A DNA stretch of 22,852 nt from positions 1 through 22,852 of the forward strand of contig DATFPQ010000154.1 in assembly GCA_035264765.1 (NCBI GenBank), written 5' to 3'. Under the pieces are notes generated by a model, which worked only from the letters and a program-made list of their open reading frames with translations, did not search any database and was not told where the DNA came from. The position numbers and the translations under genes are program-made. Of this stretch, positions 15,111-21,835 are shown in pieces. The stretch comes from DATFPQ01 sp035264765 (GTDB lineage Bacteria; Actinomycetota; Actinomycetes; Actinomycetales; Angustibacteraceae). Numbering within the stretch: the stretch's first letter is position 1; each line of letters begins with the position of its first letter.

Positions 15111-15263
15111 GCCGGCGTCCTGCTCGCCGACCGACCTTGCTCACCGGCGCGCCGATACTCCGCGCCGATACTCCCCAGCAGTGCCAGGGCCGCGCCCGCT
15201 GAGACGCCCAGCTGGCGCTGCTCGGGAGGAACGGCGCTCCCCGTGAGCAAAGGGGGAGGACGA

Positions 15264-15299
15264 CGAGGGGCCCGCACCGGACGCGGTGCGGGCCCCTCG
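15264..15299 (-). terminator. Hairpin terminator of the rpsF-ssb-rpsR-rplI operon
   Basis: A perfect 15-bp stem (CGAGGGGCCCGCACC with its complement) around a 6-base loop starts 12 bases after the rplI stop. The downstream minus-strand sequence is pyrimidine-rich (CTCCCCCTTT) rather than a pure T-run, which is normal for high-GC actinobacteria. It may also stop transcripts from the convergent MATE gene. Confidence 0.85.
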
Positions 15300-15311
15300 G
15301 GGGTGTCGGAC

Positions 15312-15758
15312 TCAGCCCGCGACGACCTCGACGGCCACCGTCGCGGCGACCTCGGGGTGCAGCCGCACGCTGACGTCGTGGCGGCCGACAACCTTGATCG
15401 GCGCGCGCAGCTCGATCTTGCGGCGGTCCAGCTCCGGGCCACCGGCGCGGGTGACGGCCGCGGCGACGTCCGCCGTGGTGATCGCGCCGAACAGCCGCCC
15501 GCTGGCCCCCGCCTGGGCGGTCAGCGTGACCGGCCGACCCTCGAGCCGGGCCTTGACCTGCTGGGCCTGCTCGAGCGTCGCGATCTCGCGGGACGCCCGG
15601 GCCTTGCGGATCGCCACGACCTGCTTCTCGCCGCCCTTGGTCCACGGGGTGGCCAGCGAGCGGGGCAGCAGGAAGTTGCGGGCGTAGCCGTCCTTGACGT
15701 CGACCACGTCACCGGGGGCCCCGAGGCCGGTGACCTCGGAGGTGAGGATGAGCTTCAT
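15312..15758 (-). CDS. rplI: 50S ribosomal protein L9
   Basis: The 148-residue protein has the standard L9 architecture. An N-terminal rRNA-binding domain (MKLILTSEVTGLGAPGDVVDVKDGYARNFLLP motif, Gly-rich loop) is followed by a long helix of about residues 42-75 and a C-terminal domain ending HPEVAATVAVEVV. L9 binds 23S rRNA near the base of the L1 stalk and helps keep reading frame. GGAGGAG lies 6 bases before the ATG. It is the last gene of the S6-SSB-S18-L9 operon, 18 bp after rpsR and followed by a strong terminator. Confidence 0.98.
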   Translation of the reverse strand: MKLILTSEVTGLGAPGDVVDVKDGYARNFLLPRSLATPWTKGGEKQVVAIRKARASREIATLEQAQQVKARLEGRPVTLTAQAGASGRLFGAITTADVAAAVTRAGGPELDRRKIELRAPIKVVGRHDVSVRLHPEVAATVAVEVVAG

Positions 15759-15776
15759 GTCGGTCTCCTCCCCGGC

Positions 15777-16013
15777 TCAGCGAGCCGAGCTCGAGTACGG
15801 CAGCAGCGCCATCTCGCGGGCGTTCTTGATCGCGCTGGCGATCTGCCGCTGCTGCTGGACGGAGACACCGGTGACCCGGCGGGCGCGGATCTTGCCCCGG
15901 TCGGAGATGAACTTGCGCAGCAGCGCGGTGTCCTTGTAGTCGATGTACTCGACCTTCGCCGCCTTGAGCGGGTTGGCCTTCTTCTTCGGCTTGCGCACAA
16001 CAGGCTTTGCCAT
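15777..16013 (-). CDS. rpsR: 30S ribosomal protein S18, cysteine-free form
   Basis: This is a 78-residue S18 with the conserved core YKDTALLRKFISDRGKIRARRVTG and the end REMALLPYSSSAR. It pairs with S6 on the small-subunit platform. The zinc-ribbon positions that read CxxC in C+ paralogues are replaced here (KKKANPLKAAKV), and the downstream site reads GVSVQQQR instead of GNCxxHQ. The protein therefore needs no zinc. It is nevertheless in the main rpsF-ssb-rpsR-rplI operon. AGGGGAG lies 8 bases before the ATG. Confidence 0.98.
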   Translation of the reverse strand: MAKPVVRKPKKKANPLKAAKVEYIDYKDTALLRKFISDRGKIRARRVTGVSVQQQRQIASAIKNAREMALLPYSSSAR

Positions 16014-16036
16014 CGTGGAGCTCCCCTTTCGTGGAG

Positions 16037-16064
16037 CCCGGGCCGCGTGCGAGGTCGGCCCGGG
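16037..16064 (-). promoter_or_regulatory. Intra-operon hairpin between ssb and rpsR
   Basis: A perfect 9-bp stem (CCCGGGCCG with CGGCCCGGG) and a 10-base loop lie in the 103-bp ssb-rpsR gap, 23 bases before the rpsR start. No T-run follows. It could act as a partial attenuator, an RNA-processing or stability element, or a protein-binding leader for rpsR-rplI. Confidence 0.5.
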
Positions 16065-16116
16065 ATGGTCGGTTCGGATGATTCTCGAATGTGCTGGCTG
16101 AACGTGCTGGTGCGGC

Positions 16117-16695
16117 TCAGAACGGCGGGTCGTCGTACGACGAACCGCCACCGCCGGAGGAGCCGCCGATGCCGCCGCCGCGCTGGCCGCCGGACGGGCC
16201 GGTGGCCCAGGGGTCGTCGACCTGCTGGCCGCCGCCCTGGTTGCCGCCACCCCAGCCGCCGCCGGAGCCGGACCCGCCGCCGAAGCCCCCCGATCCGCCG
16301 GACCCGCCACCAAAGCCGCCGCCACCGCCGCGCTGAGCCTTGGTGACCTTGGCGGTCGCGCGCCGCAGGCTCGGGCCGATCTCGTCGACCTGCATCTCGA
16401 GCACGGTGCGCTTCTCGCCCTCCTTGGTCTCGAAGCTGCGGGACTGCAGCCGGCCCTGGGCGATCACCGCGGTGCCCCGGGTGAGGGACTCGGCGACGTT
16501 CTCGGCAGCCTCACGCCAGACCGAGCAGCGCATGAACAGGGTCTCGCCGTCCTTCCACTCGTTCGACTGACGGTCGAACGTGCGCGGCGTCGAGGCGATC
16601 GTGAAGTTCGCGACCGCGGCGCCGGACGGCGTGAAACGCAGCTCGGGGTCATTCGTGATGTTGCCGACGATCGTGATGATCGTGTCGCCAGCCAT
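16117..16695 (-). CDS. ssb: Single-stranded DNA-binding protein
   Basis: The 192-residue protein starts with an OB fold of about 110 residues (ITIVGNITNDPELRFTPSGAAVANFTIAST, then FMRCSVWREAAENVAESL and GTAVIAQGRLQSRSFE). A Gly-rich disordered linker follows (about 122-180), then the acidic tip SSYDDPPF, through which SSB recruits repair and replication partners such as RecQ-type helicases. It is the essential tetrameric SSB coating lagging-strand DNA. The linker GGGGFGGGSGGSGG contains imperfect GGGSGG repeats. The ATG is preceded by AAGGGCAGG. Second gene of the S6-SSB-S18-L9 operon. Confidence 0.98.
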   Translation of the reverse strand: MAGDTIITIVGNITNDPELRFTPSGAAVANFTIASTPRTFDRQSNEWKDGETLFMRCSVWREAAENVAESLTRGTAVIAQGRLQSRSFETKEGEKRTVLEMQVDEIGPSLRRATAKVTKAQRGGGGGFGGGSGGSGGFGGGSGSGGGWGGGNQGGGQQVDDPWATGPSGGQRGGGIGGSSGGGGSSYDDPPF

Positions 16696-16748
16696 GGGCC
16701 TGCCCTTTCGGTCTGCCGCAACGGAGGGGGTGCCGGATCGGCGCGAGG

Positions 16749-17039
16749 TCAGCGGACCTCGGGCCGCAGCAGCTTGGTGCGCAGCACGGACTCGTTCAGC
16801 CCCAGCTGACGGTCCAGCTCCTGCGCGACCGCGGGCTCGGCGGTCATGTCGACCACCGCGTAGATGCCCTCGGACTTCTTGTTGATGTCGTACGCCAGGC
16901 GGCGCCGACCCCAGACATCGACCTTCTCCACCGTGCCGCCGCCCTTGCGGACGACGTTGAGGAACTTGTCGAGGCTCGGCGCGACGGTGCGCTCCTCGAG
17001 ATCGGCGTCGAGGATCACCATGAGCTCGTAGTGACGCAT
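16749..17039 (-). CDS. rpsF: 30S ribosomal protein S6
   Basis: The 96-residue S6 has the ferredoxin-like fold. It opens MRHYELMVILDADLEE, has the KGGGTVEKVDVWGRRRLAYDINKKSEGIY centre, and ends with LGLNESVLRTKLLRPEVR. It binds S18 and 16S rRNA on the platform. There is no long glutamate tail as in enteric S6. AAAGGAGGTGGG, a near-perfect ribosome binding site, lies 9 bases before the ATG. First gene of the operon. Its promoter and structured leader lie in the 183-bp gap upstream. Confidence 0.98.
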   Translation of the reverse strand: MRHYELMVILDADLEERTVAPSLDKFLNVVRKGGGTVEKVDVWGRRRLAYDINKKSEGIYAVVDMTAEPAVAQELDRQLGLNESVLRTKLLRPEVR

Positions 17040-17222
17040 GCGGGAACCCACCTCCTTTGGACTCAAGCGGCCACGGTCTCTCCGTGACAGGAGGGCTGAT
17101 ACGTCGTGCGTCGCGCGCCCGGGGGGCGGATGGACCGCCCGGGGCTCGCGACGACGGAGCAAGACTACCGGCAGCGCGGGGGTGCGCGGAAATCTGTCCA
17201 CAGGCCCCGACGGCCGCAGACG
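17040..17222 (-). promoter_or_regulatory. rpsF operon promoter and structured leader
   Basis: A -10 element TAGTCT (17162-17167, minus strand) predicts a transcript start near 17155 and a leader of about 115 bases. No good -35 is seen. The leader can form a GC hairpin (GGGCGG, loop TCCAT, CCGCCC; 17124-17140, extendable with GCCC/GGGC) and a small CACGG/CCGTG hairpin (17072-17086) just before the ribosome binding site. CTGTCCACA (17194-17202), an 8-of-9 match to the actinobacterial DnaA box, lies near the -35 region. Confidence 0.5.
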
Positions 17223-18638
17223 TCAGCCCAGCCGGACGACGAGTGCATCGGGCGCGCCGGCCACCGGACCGCCGAGCGGGTCGTCGGTGCCGTCGGCCCG
17301 GACGACGTCCCGGTCGGGGTGCAGGATGTCGCGCACCACGCAGCCGACCACCCAGAGCAGGCCCGCGGCACGCACCAGGAGGAACAGGCCGAACCAGGGA
17401 CCGGTGAGCCCGCGGTCGGCCGTCGAGCTGGCGGCGATGTACAGCCACACCATGACGAAGTACACAGCCTCGGTGCCGGCCCACACCAGGAGGTCGCGCC
17501 AGCGCGGACGGGCGAGCGCGGCCAACGGCAGCAGCCACAGCGAGGCCTGGACCGGCCACGCCTTGCCGGTGAGCACGACCACCGCCAGCACCACGAACGC
17601 CAGCTGCGCGACGCGGGGCCGCCGCTCCGGCACCAGGGCGAGCAGCATCCCGACGGCGAGCGCCAGAACCACGCCCAGCACGGCAAGCGTCGTCACGGTG
17701 CCCGGCGAGAGGGTGAACGGCTGGACGCCGAGCCTGGTCAGCCAGCGGGGTCGCGGCTCGGCCAGCAGGGTCTGCGGCAGCAGCCACAGCGACCCGTACC
17801 CGGCGCCCCCCGCCGCCCACGCGCGGTAGCTGGCGCTGATTCCGGCCCAGCTCACCACGACCCAGGGCAGCAGCACGGCCACGACGGTGCAGACGGCGGC
17901 CCCCGCGGTGCGCGTCCACTGCGACCAGCGCCCGGTGCGCGCGGCGAGCACCGCGAGAACGAACACGAGGAGCAGCGGGTACGTGCGGGCGGTGGTCGCC
18001 AACCCGAGCAGCACGCCGGCGACCACCGGCCGCGATCGCGCCCAGGCCAGCAGGCCGGCCGCCGCCAGGGTGACGCCGAGTAGGTCCAGCGAGACGAGGG
18101 CGGAGAGCGCCACCAGCGGACTGGCGGCTACGAGCGCGGCGTCCCAGGGCCGCCGGCGGCCGGCACTCGCGGCGGTCAGCGCCACGAGGGTCAGCAGCAG
18201 GATCCCCACGACCACGGTTGAGATGTCGAAGTACCACCGGGCCCGGTCGGCGGCCGAACCCTCCGGGACGACCTCCGCCACCGCCCACAGGGCGACGCCG
18301 GTCAGCACCGGCTGGTTCAGGTACCCCCCGTCACCGGTGTACGGGGACGCACCCGCGCCGAGGTCCGCGCTGTCGTAGACGACCGGCAGGTCGCTGTAGC
18401 AGGCGTGGAAGAACTGATCCGGCGTCGACCAGCCCTCGGCCCGGCAGTGCTGCTTCTCGACGACCCCGAGCGACAGCATCACGACGGCCACGACCAGCAG
18501 CGCCCGCACGGCCGTCCACCAACCGTGCCGCCCGGCACGCACCCGCGTCCCGGCGGGGCCGCCCACGACGGGGGACAACCGCGCGACGAGCGGGTCCTCG
18601 CGAGACGGCGAGACGGTGCCGGCTGCGCGGCCGTCCAC
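17223..18638 (-). CDS. GT87-like polytopic membrane glycosyltransferase
   Basis: This is a protein of about 471 residues. It has a first membrane segment near 40-60, a large periplasmic loop (about 61-125, with Cys residues in EKQHCRAEGW and FFHACYSDLPVVYDSADLG), and about ten further membrane segments. The early acidic pair in VYDSAD and the loop PYTGDGGYLNQPV fit GT-C transferases of family GT87 (mannosyl/arabinosyl type using polyprenyl-phosphate donors). In M. tuberculosis the gene between ponA1 and rpsF (Rv0051) is of this kind. The GTG start lies one base after the ponA stop with GGAG 9 bases upstream, so the two are co-translated. A role in envelope glycan building beside PonA is inferred. 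Confidence 0.85.
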   Translation of the reverse strand: MDGRAAGTVSPSREDPLVARLSPVVGGPAGTRVRAGRHGWWTAVRALLVVAVVMLSLGVVEKQHCRAEGWSTPDQFFHACYSDLPVVYDSADLGAGASPYTGDGGYLNQPVLTGVALWAVAEVVPEGSAADRARWYFDISTVVVGILLLTLVALTAASAGRRRPWDAALVAASPLVALSALVSLDLLGVTLAAAGLLAWARSRPVVAGVLLGLATTARTYPLLLVFVLAVLAARTGRWSQWTRTAGAAVCTVVAVLLPWVVVSWAGISASYRAWAAGGAGYGSLWLLPQTLLAEPRPRWLTRLGVQPFTLSPGTVTTLAVLGVVLALAVGMLLALVPERRPRVAQLAFVVLAVVVLTGKAWPVQASLWLLPLAALARPRWRDLLVWAGTEAVYFVMVWLYIAASSTADRGLTGPWFGLFLLVRAAGLLWVVGCVVRDILHPDRDVVRADGTDDPLGGPVAGAPDALVVRLG

Positions 18639-18639
18639 G

Positions 18640-20910
18640 TCAGCGCACTCCGGACAGCGCGCCGACCGGCGCGGTGCCCGATCGGGACGGGCGCCGAGAC
18701 GTCCTAGCGGTGCTGCGCTCGGCGGGCCCGCCCGCGTCCGGCGACGTCGTCGGGCTGCCGGTGGGACGCCGGGTGCGGGTCTGCGTCGGGGAGGGCCGGT
18801 CGGTCGTGGAGCTGCTCGACGGCGACTCGGCAGGCGACGTCGACGAAGACGACGAAGAGGAGGACGACGAAGAGGAGGACGACGGGCTGGACGTCTCGTC
18901 ATCGGTGTCGGACCGGGTGCTGCTCGGCGACGGCTCATCCCGCGTCGAGCTGCCGGACGAGGTGCCCGTCGAACGCGCGGTCACGAGCGGCGCGTACCTG
19001 CTGCCGCCGAAGGCCGGCGGCGGGAAGTCCTCCACGTCGCTGCCCTCCAGCGCGGCCTTCATGAAGGACGTCCAGACCCGTACCGGGACGCTCCCGCCGG
19101 TCACCTCGCTCAGCCCACCGAGGCCGTTGAGGGACAGCTGCACCGCCTTGCCGTCCTTGACGCCGCCGCGGTAGAGCCCCACGGCGGCCGCCAGCTGAGG
19201 GGTGTAGCCGGCGAACCAGGCGGACTTGTTGTCCTGCGACGTGCCGGTCTTGCCGGCCGCCGGCCGGCCCAGGTTGTTGCCGGCGTACCGCCCCGACCCC
19301 TCCCGGACGACACCCTGCAGGGCGTAGGTCAGGTCCCGCGAGGAGTCCCGAGAGAACACCTTCTTGGGGCGGACGTCGGCCCGGTAGTCCACCGAGCCGT
19401 CCTGGCTGGTCGCTCGCCGCACGGTGTACGGGTCGGCGCGCTTGCCCTCGGCCGCAAACGTCGCGAACGCGTCCGCGACGTCGATCACGTGGGGTGACGC
19501 GGTCCCCAGCACGTTGGCGTCGTTGTCGGCGAGGTCCTGGGTGTTCTCCGGGAAGCCCGCCTCGATCGCGGTCTTGCGGGTCTTCTCCGGACCGACTTCG
19601 AGGTTGAGGTCGACGTACACCGTGTTCACCGAGTTCGCCGTGGCCGTCAGCAGGTCGATCCGCCCGTAGGAGGAGCCGCCGAAGTTGCTGATCCGGGTGC
19701 CGCCGAACCGCCGCGGCGAGCTGCCGTCGAACCGCGAACGCAGCGACATGCCGTCCTCCAGCGCCGCCATCAGCGCGAACGGCTTGAAGGTCGAGCCGGC
19801 CTGCATGGTGGCCTGCGTCGCGGCGTTCAGCGGCTGCTCGATGGAGTCCTTGCCCCCGTACATCGCCACGACGGCGCCGTCGCCCGGCTTGATCGCGACC
19901 AGGCCCGCGCGCACCCCCTTGGAGCGCCGGGTGGGCATCTCCTCCTCGACCGCGTCGACCGCGGCCTCCTGCGCCTTGCGCTGGAAGGTGCTGATCACCT
20001 TCAGCCCGCCGCGGTCGATGTCGTCGTCGGTCAGCCCGGCCTTGGTCCGCAGCTCCGAGCGGACCGTCTCCAGCAGGTAGCCGTTCGTGCCGCCGCGCAC
20101 GTTCTTGCTGCGCCGCTTGTTGATGGCCGGGAACTTCTGCTGGTCGCGGTCGGCCTGGCTGAGCCATCCCTCGCTGACCATGCCGTCGAGCACGTAGTCG
20201 ACCCGCTGCTGCGCGCGGGCGCGCTGTGACACGGGGTCGTACAGACCCGGGGACCGGATGACCGCCGCGAGCAAGGCCCCCTGGCTGACCGTCAGCTCCG
20301 ATGCCGGGCGCCGGAAGTACGCCTGGCTGGCCCGTTCGATGCCCCACGCGCCGCGGCCGAAGTAGATGGTGTTGAGGTAGTTCTCCAGGATCCGCTGCTT
20401 GCCCTCGGTCTGCTCGATCTTCAGCGCGAGAACGAACTCCCGCAGCTTGCGGGACGCCGTGCGGTCCTGGGTGAGGAAGTAGTTCTTCACGTACTGCTGC
20501 GTGATGGTCGAGCCGCCCTGGGTCGAGCCGCCCTTGACCTTGACCCAAACGGCCCGGCCGATGCCCTTGGGCGAGATGCCCTTGTTCTCGTAGAAGGAGC
20601 GGTCCTCGGCCGCGAGCACCGCTTGCTGGACGTGCTCGGGGACCTTGGAGAGCGGCACCGACTGCCGGTTGCCCTCTGCGTCGCTGAACCGGCCGAGCTC
20701 GGTCTTGCCGTCGGACCAGTAGACGACCGAGGACTCGGCGGTCACCAGCTTGTTCGGGTCCGGCACATCCACGACGGCGTAGGCGACGCCGAAGCCGGCG
20801 AGCATCAGCAGCAGCCCGCCGGCGGCCGTACTCAGCGCGAGCTTCCACGAGGGGATGAACCGCCGAGCGCCGCGTCGTCCGGCGCGGGGGTAGTCGAGGA
20901 TGCGTCCCAC
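18640..20910 (-). CDS. ponA: Bifunctional penicillin-binding protein PonA (class A PBP)
   Basis: This is a protein of about 756 residues. It has a short basic cytoplasmic tail, one membrane anchor (about 23-45), a GT51 glycosyltransferase domain and a transpeptidase domain. In GT51 the catalytic Glu102 is in EDRSFYENKG, followed by GGSTITQQYVKN and RILENYLNTIYFGRGAWGI. The transpeptidase has the motifs STFK (Ser373, Lys376), SVN (427-429) and KTGTS (554-558). It polymerises and cross-links peptidoglycan outside the membrane. No PASTA domain follows. Instead about 110 residues are disordered and rich in Ser, Thr, Pro and Arg, with a run of some 14 serines. Start GTG 20910 (VGRILDYPRAG) is chosen for GGAG 11 bases upstream; GTG 20922 is possible. 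Confidence 0.95.
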   Translation of the reverse strand: MGRILDYPRAGRRGARRFIPSWKLALSTAAGGLLLMLAGFGVAYAVVDVPDPNKLVTAESSVVYWSDGKTELGRFSDAEGNRQSVPLSKVPEHVQQAVLAAEDRSFYENKGISPKGIGRAVWVKVKGGSTQGGSTITQQYVKNYFLTQDRTASRKLREFVLALKIEQTEGKQRILENYLNTIYFGRGAWGIERASQAYFRRPASELTVSQGALLAAVIRSPGLYDPVSQRARAQQRVDYVLDGMVSEGWLSQADRDQQKFPAINKRRSKNVRGGTNGYLLETVRSELRTKAGLTDDDIDRGGLKVISTFQRKAQEAAVDAVEEEMPTRRSKGVRAGLVAIKPGDGAVVAMYGGKDSIEQPLNAATQATMQAGSTFKPFALMAALEDGMSLRSRFDGSSPRRFGGTRISNFGGSSYGRIDLLTATANSVNTVYVDLNLEVGPEKTRKTAIEAGFPENTQDLADNDANVLGTASPHVIDVADAFATFAAEGKRADPYTVRRATSQDGSVDYRADVRPKKVFSRDSSRDLTYALQGVVREGSGRYAGNNLGRPAAGKTGTSQDNKSAWFAGYTPQLAAAVGLYRGGVKDGKAVQLSLNGLGGLSEVTGGSVPVRVWTSFMKAALEGSDVEDFPPPAFGGSRYAPLVTARSTGTSSGSSTRDEPSPSSTRSDTDDETSSPSSSSSSSSSSSSSSTSPAESPSSSSTTDRPSPTQTRTRRPTGSPTTSPDAGGPAERSTARTSRRPSRSGTAPVGALSGVR
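18842..18883. repeat. Tandem GAC/GAAGAGGAG microrepeat in the ponA tail
   Basis: On the plus strand the 15-bp unit GACGACGAAGAGGAG occurs twice in a row (18848-18862, 18863-18877) with partial copies on both sides. On the coding strand it is TCG/TCC/TCT serine codons encoding the poly-Ser run. Slippage here would change tail length without breaking frame only in steps of 3. Confidence 0.85.
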
Positions 20911-21162
20911 GTCGGGGTCCACTCCAGAGGGTGCGGGGTCTGGGCCGACGTCCAGTATGCGGGATCTGCGAACCGCCACCGGCCGAGCCGAGCGTCCACC
21001 ACCACGTCTGCACCGGCTCTCCACGGACTGTCAGGGGCCCGGCGCCTCCTGCTTGCGGCCCCGGCCACGGCGCGCCTAGGGTGCGACGTATCGAGCCGAT
21101 ACATCGGCGTGAACTGACAGCGCTGCAGCATGTCAGTAGCTTGCGCGACGAAGGGGGACGCG
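20911..21162. promoter_or_regulatory. ponA / padR divergent promoter region
   Basis: The 252-bp gap drives ponA to the left and padR to the right. A padR promoter TTGCGG (21053-21058), 18-bp spacer, TAGGGT (21077-21082) predicts a start near 21088. A weak -10 for ponA is CATACT (20954-20959 on the minus strand). Palindromes GTATCG-AGC-CGATAC (21088-21102), GCCGAT-AC-ATCGGC (21095-21108) and CTGACA-N11-TGTCAG (21114-21136) lie between the predicted padR start and its GTG. Confidence 0.55.
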
Positions 21163-21825
21163 GTGGCGAGCCGGTCCGACGTCCTGGAGCTGGCCGTCCT
21201 CGGACTGCTGCACGAGGCGCCGATGCACGGGTACGAGCTGCGCAAGCGGCTCGGCGCCGTGCTGGGCCCGTTCCGTGCGCTCAGCTACGGCACCCTCTAC
21301 CCCAGCCTGCGCCGCCTCTCCGAGCGCGGCTGGATCGCCGAGTCGGATCGGCCCGACGACACCGCGCGGCCGGCCAGCCGGCGGGCCCGGATCGTCTACG
21401 AGCTCACCGCCGCCGGCACCGAGCGCTTCGAGCACCTGGTCCGCGACGCCGGGCCCGCCAGCTGGGATGACGACAGCTTCGACGTCCGGCTCGCCTTCTT
21501 CTCCCGCACCGCGGTGGAGGTGCGGATCCGAATCCTCGAGGGCCGGCGCAGCCGGCTGGAGGAGCGGCTGGAGCAGGTCAGCAACGCCCTGGCGCGCAAC
21601 CGCGAGCGGGTCGACCGGTACACGCTCGAGCTGCAGCGGCACGGCCTGGAGTCGGTGCAGCGCGAGGTCCGCTGGCTCAACGAGCTGATCTCCGCCGAGC
21701 GCGACCGGCCGGCCGGACCGGCAACCGCCCCGCCCGCGACGCCGCCGCCCGCCCCTTCCTCACCGCCCTCACCCCCGAGGCCTCGTCCGACCACAGCCCC
21801 AGCTGACCCGACCAGCCCCACCTAA
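21163..21825 (+). CDS. PadR-family transcriptional regulator
   Basis: This 220-residue protein opens with the PadR winged helix (DVLELAVLGLLHEAPMHGYELRKRL, then SYGTLYPSLRRLSERGWI and YELTAAGTERFEHLV). A helical C-terminal dimerisation region (about 115-185, RILEGRRSRLEERLEQVSNAL) and a Pro-rich, probably disordered tail follow. PadR proteins are usually autoregulating repressors released by small phenolic or other ligands. It lies 10 bp before ino1, and from memory the same pair occurs in mycobacteria (Rv0047c-Rv0046c), so it likely controls inositol synthesis. GTG 21163 is preferred (AAGGGGG 6 bases upstream) over ATG 21130, which has no ribosome binding site and lies inside a palindrome. 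Confidence 0.93.
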   Translation: MASRSDVLELAVLGLLHEAPMHGYELRKRLGAVLGPFRALSYGTLYPSLRRLSERGWIAESDRPDDTARPASRRARIVYELTAAGTERFEHLVRDAGPASWDDDSFDVRLAFFSRTAVEVRIRILEGRRSRLEERLEQVSNALARNRERVDRYTLELQRHGLESVQREVRWLNELISAERDRPAGPATAPPATPPPAPSSPPSPPRPRPTTAPADPTSPT

Positions 21826-21835
21826 GGAGAACCAC

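Noticed and set aside
17060..17073. Three-codon ORF (GTG GCC GCT TGA) after GGAGAG in the rpsF leader
   Set aside because: Too short to judge and overlapping a small hairpin; rpsF has its own near-perfect ribosome binding site, so no coupling is needed.
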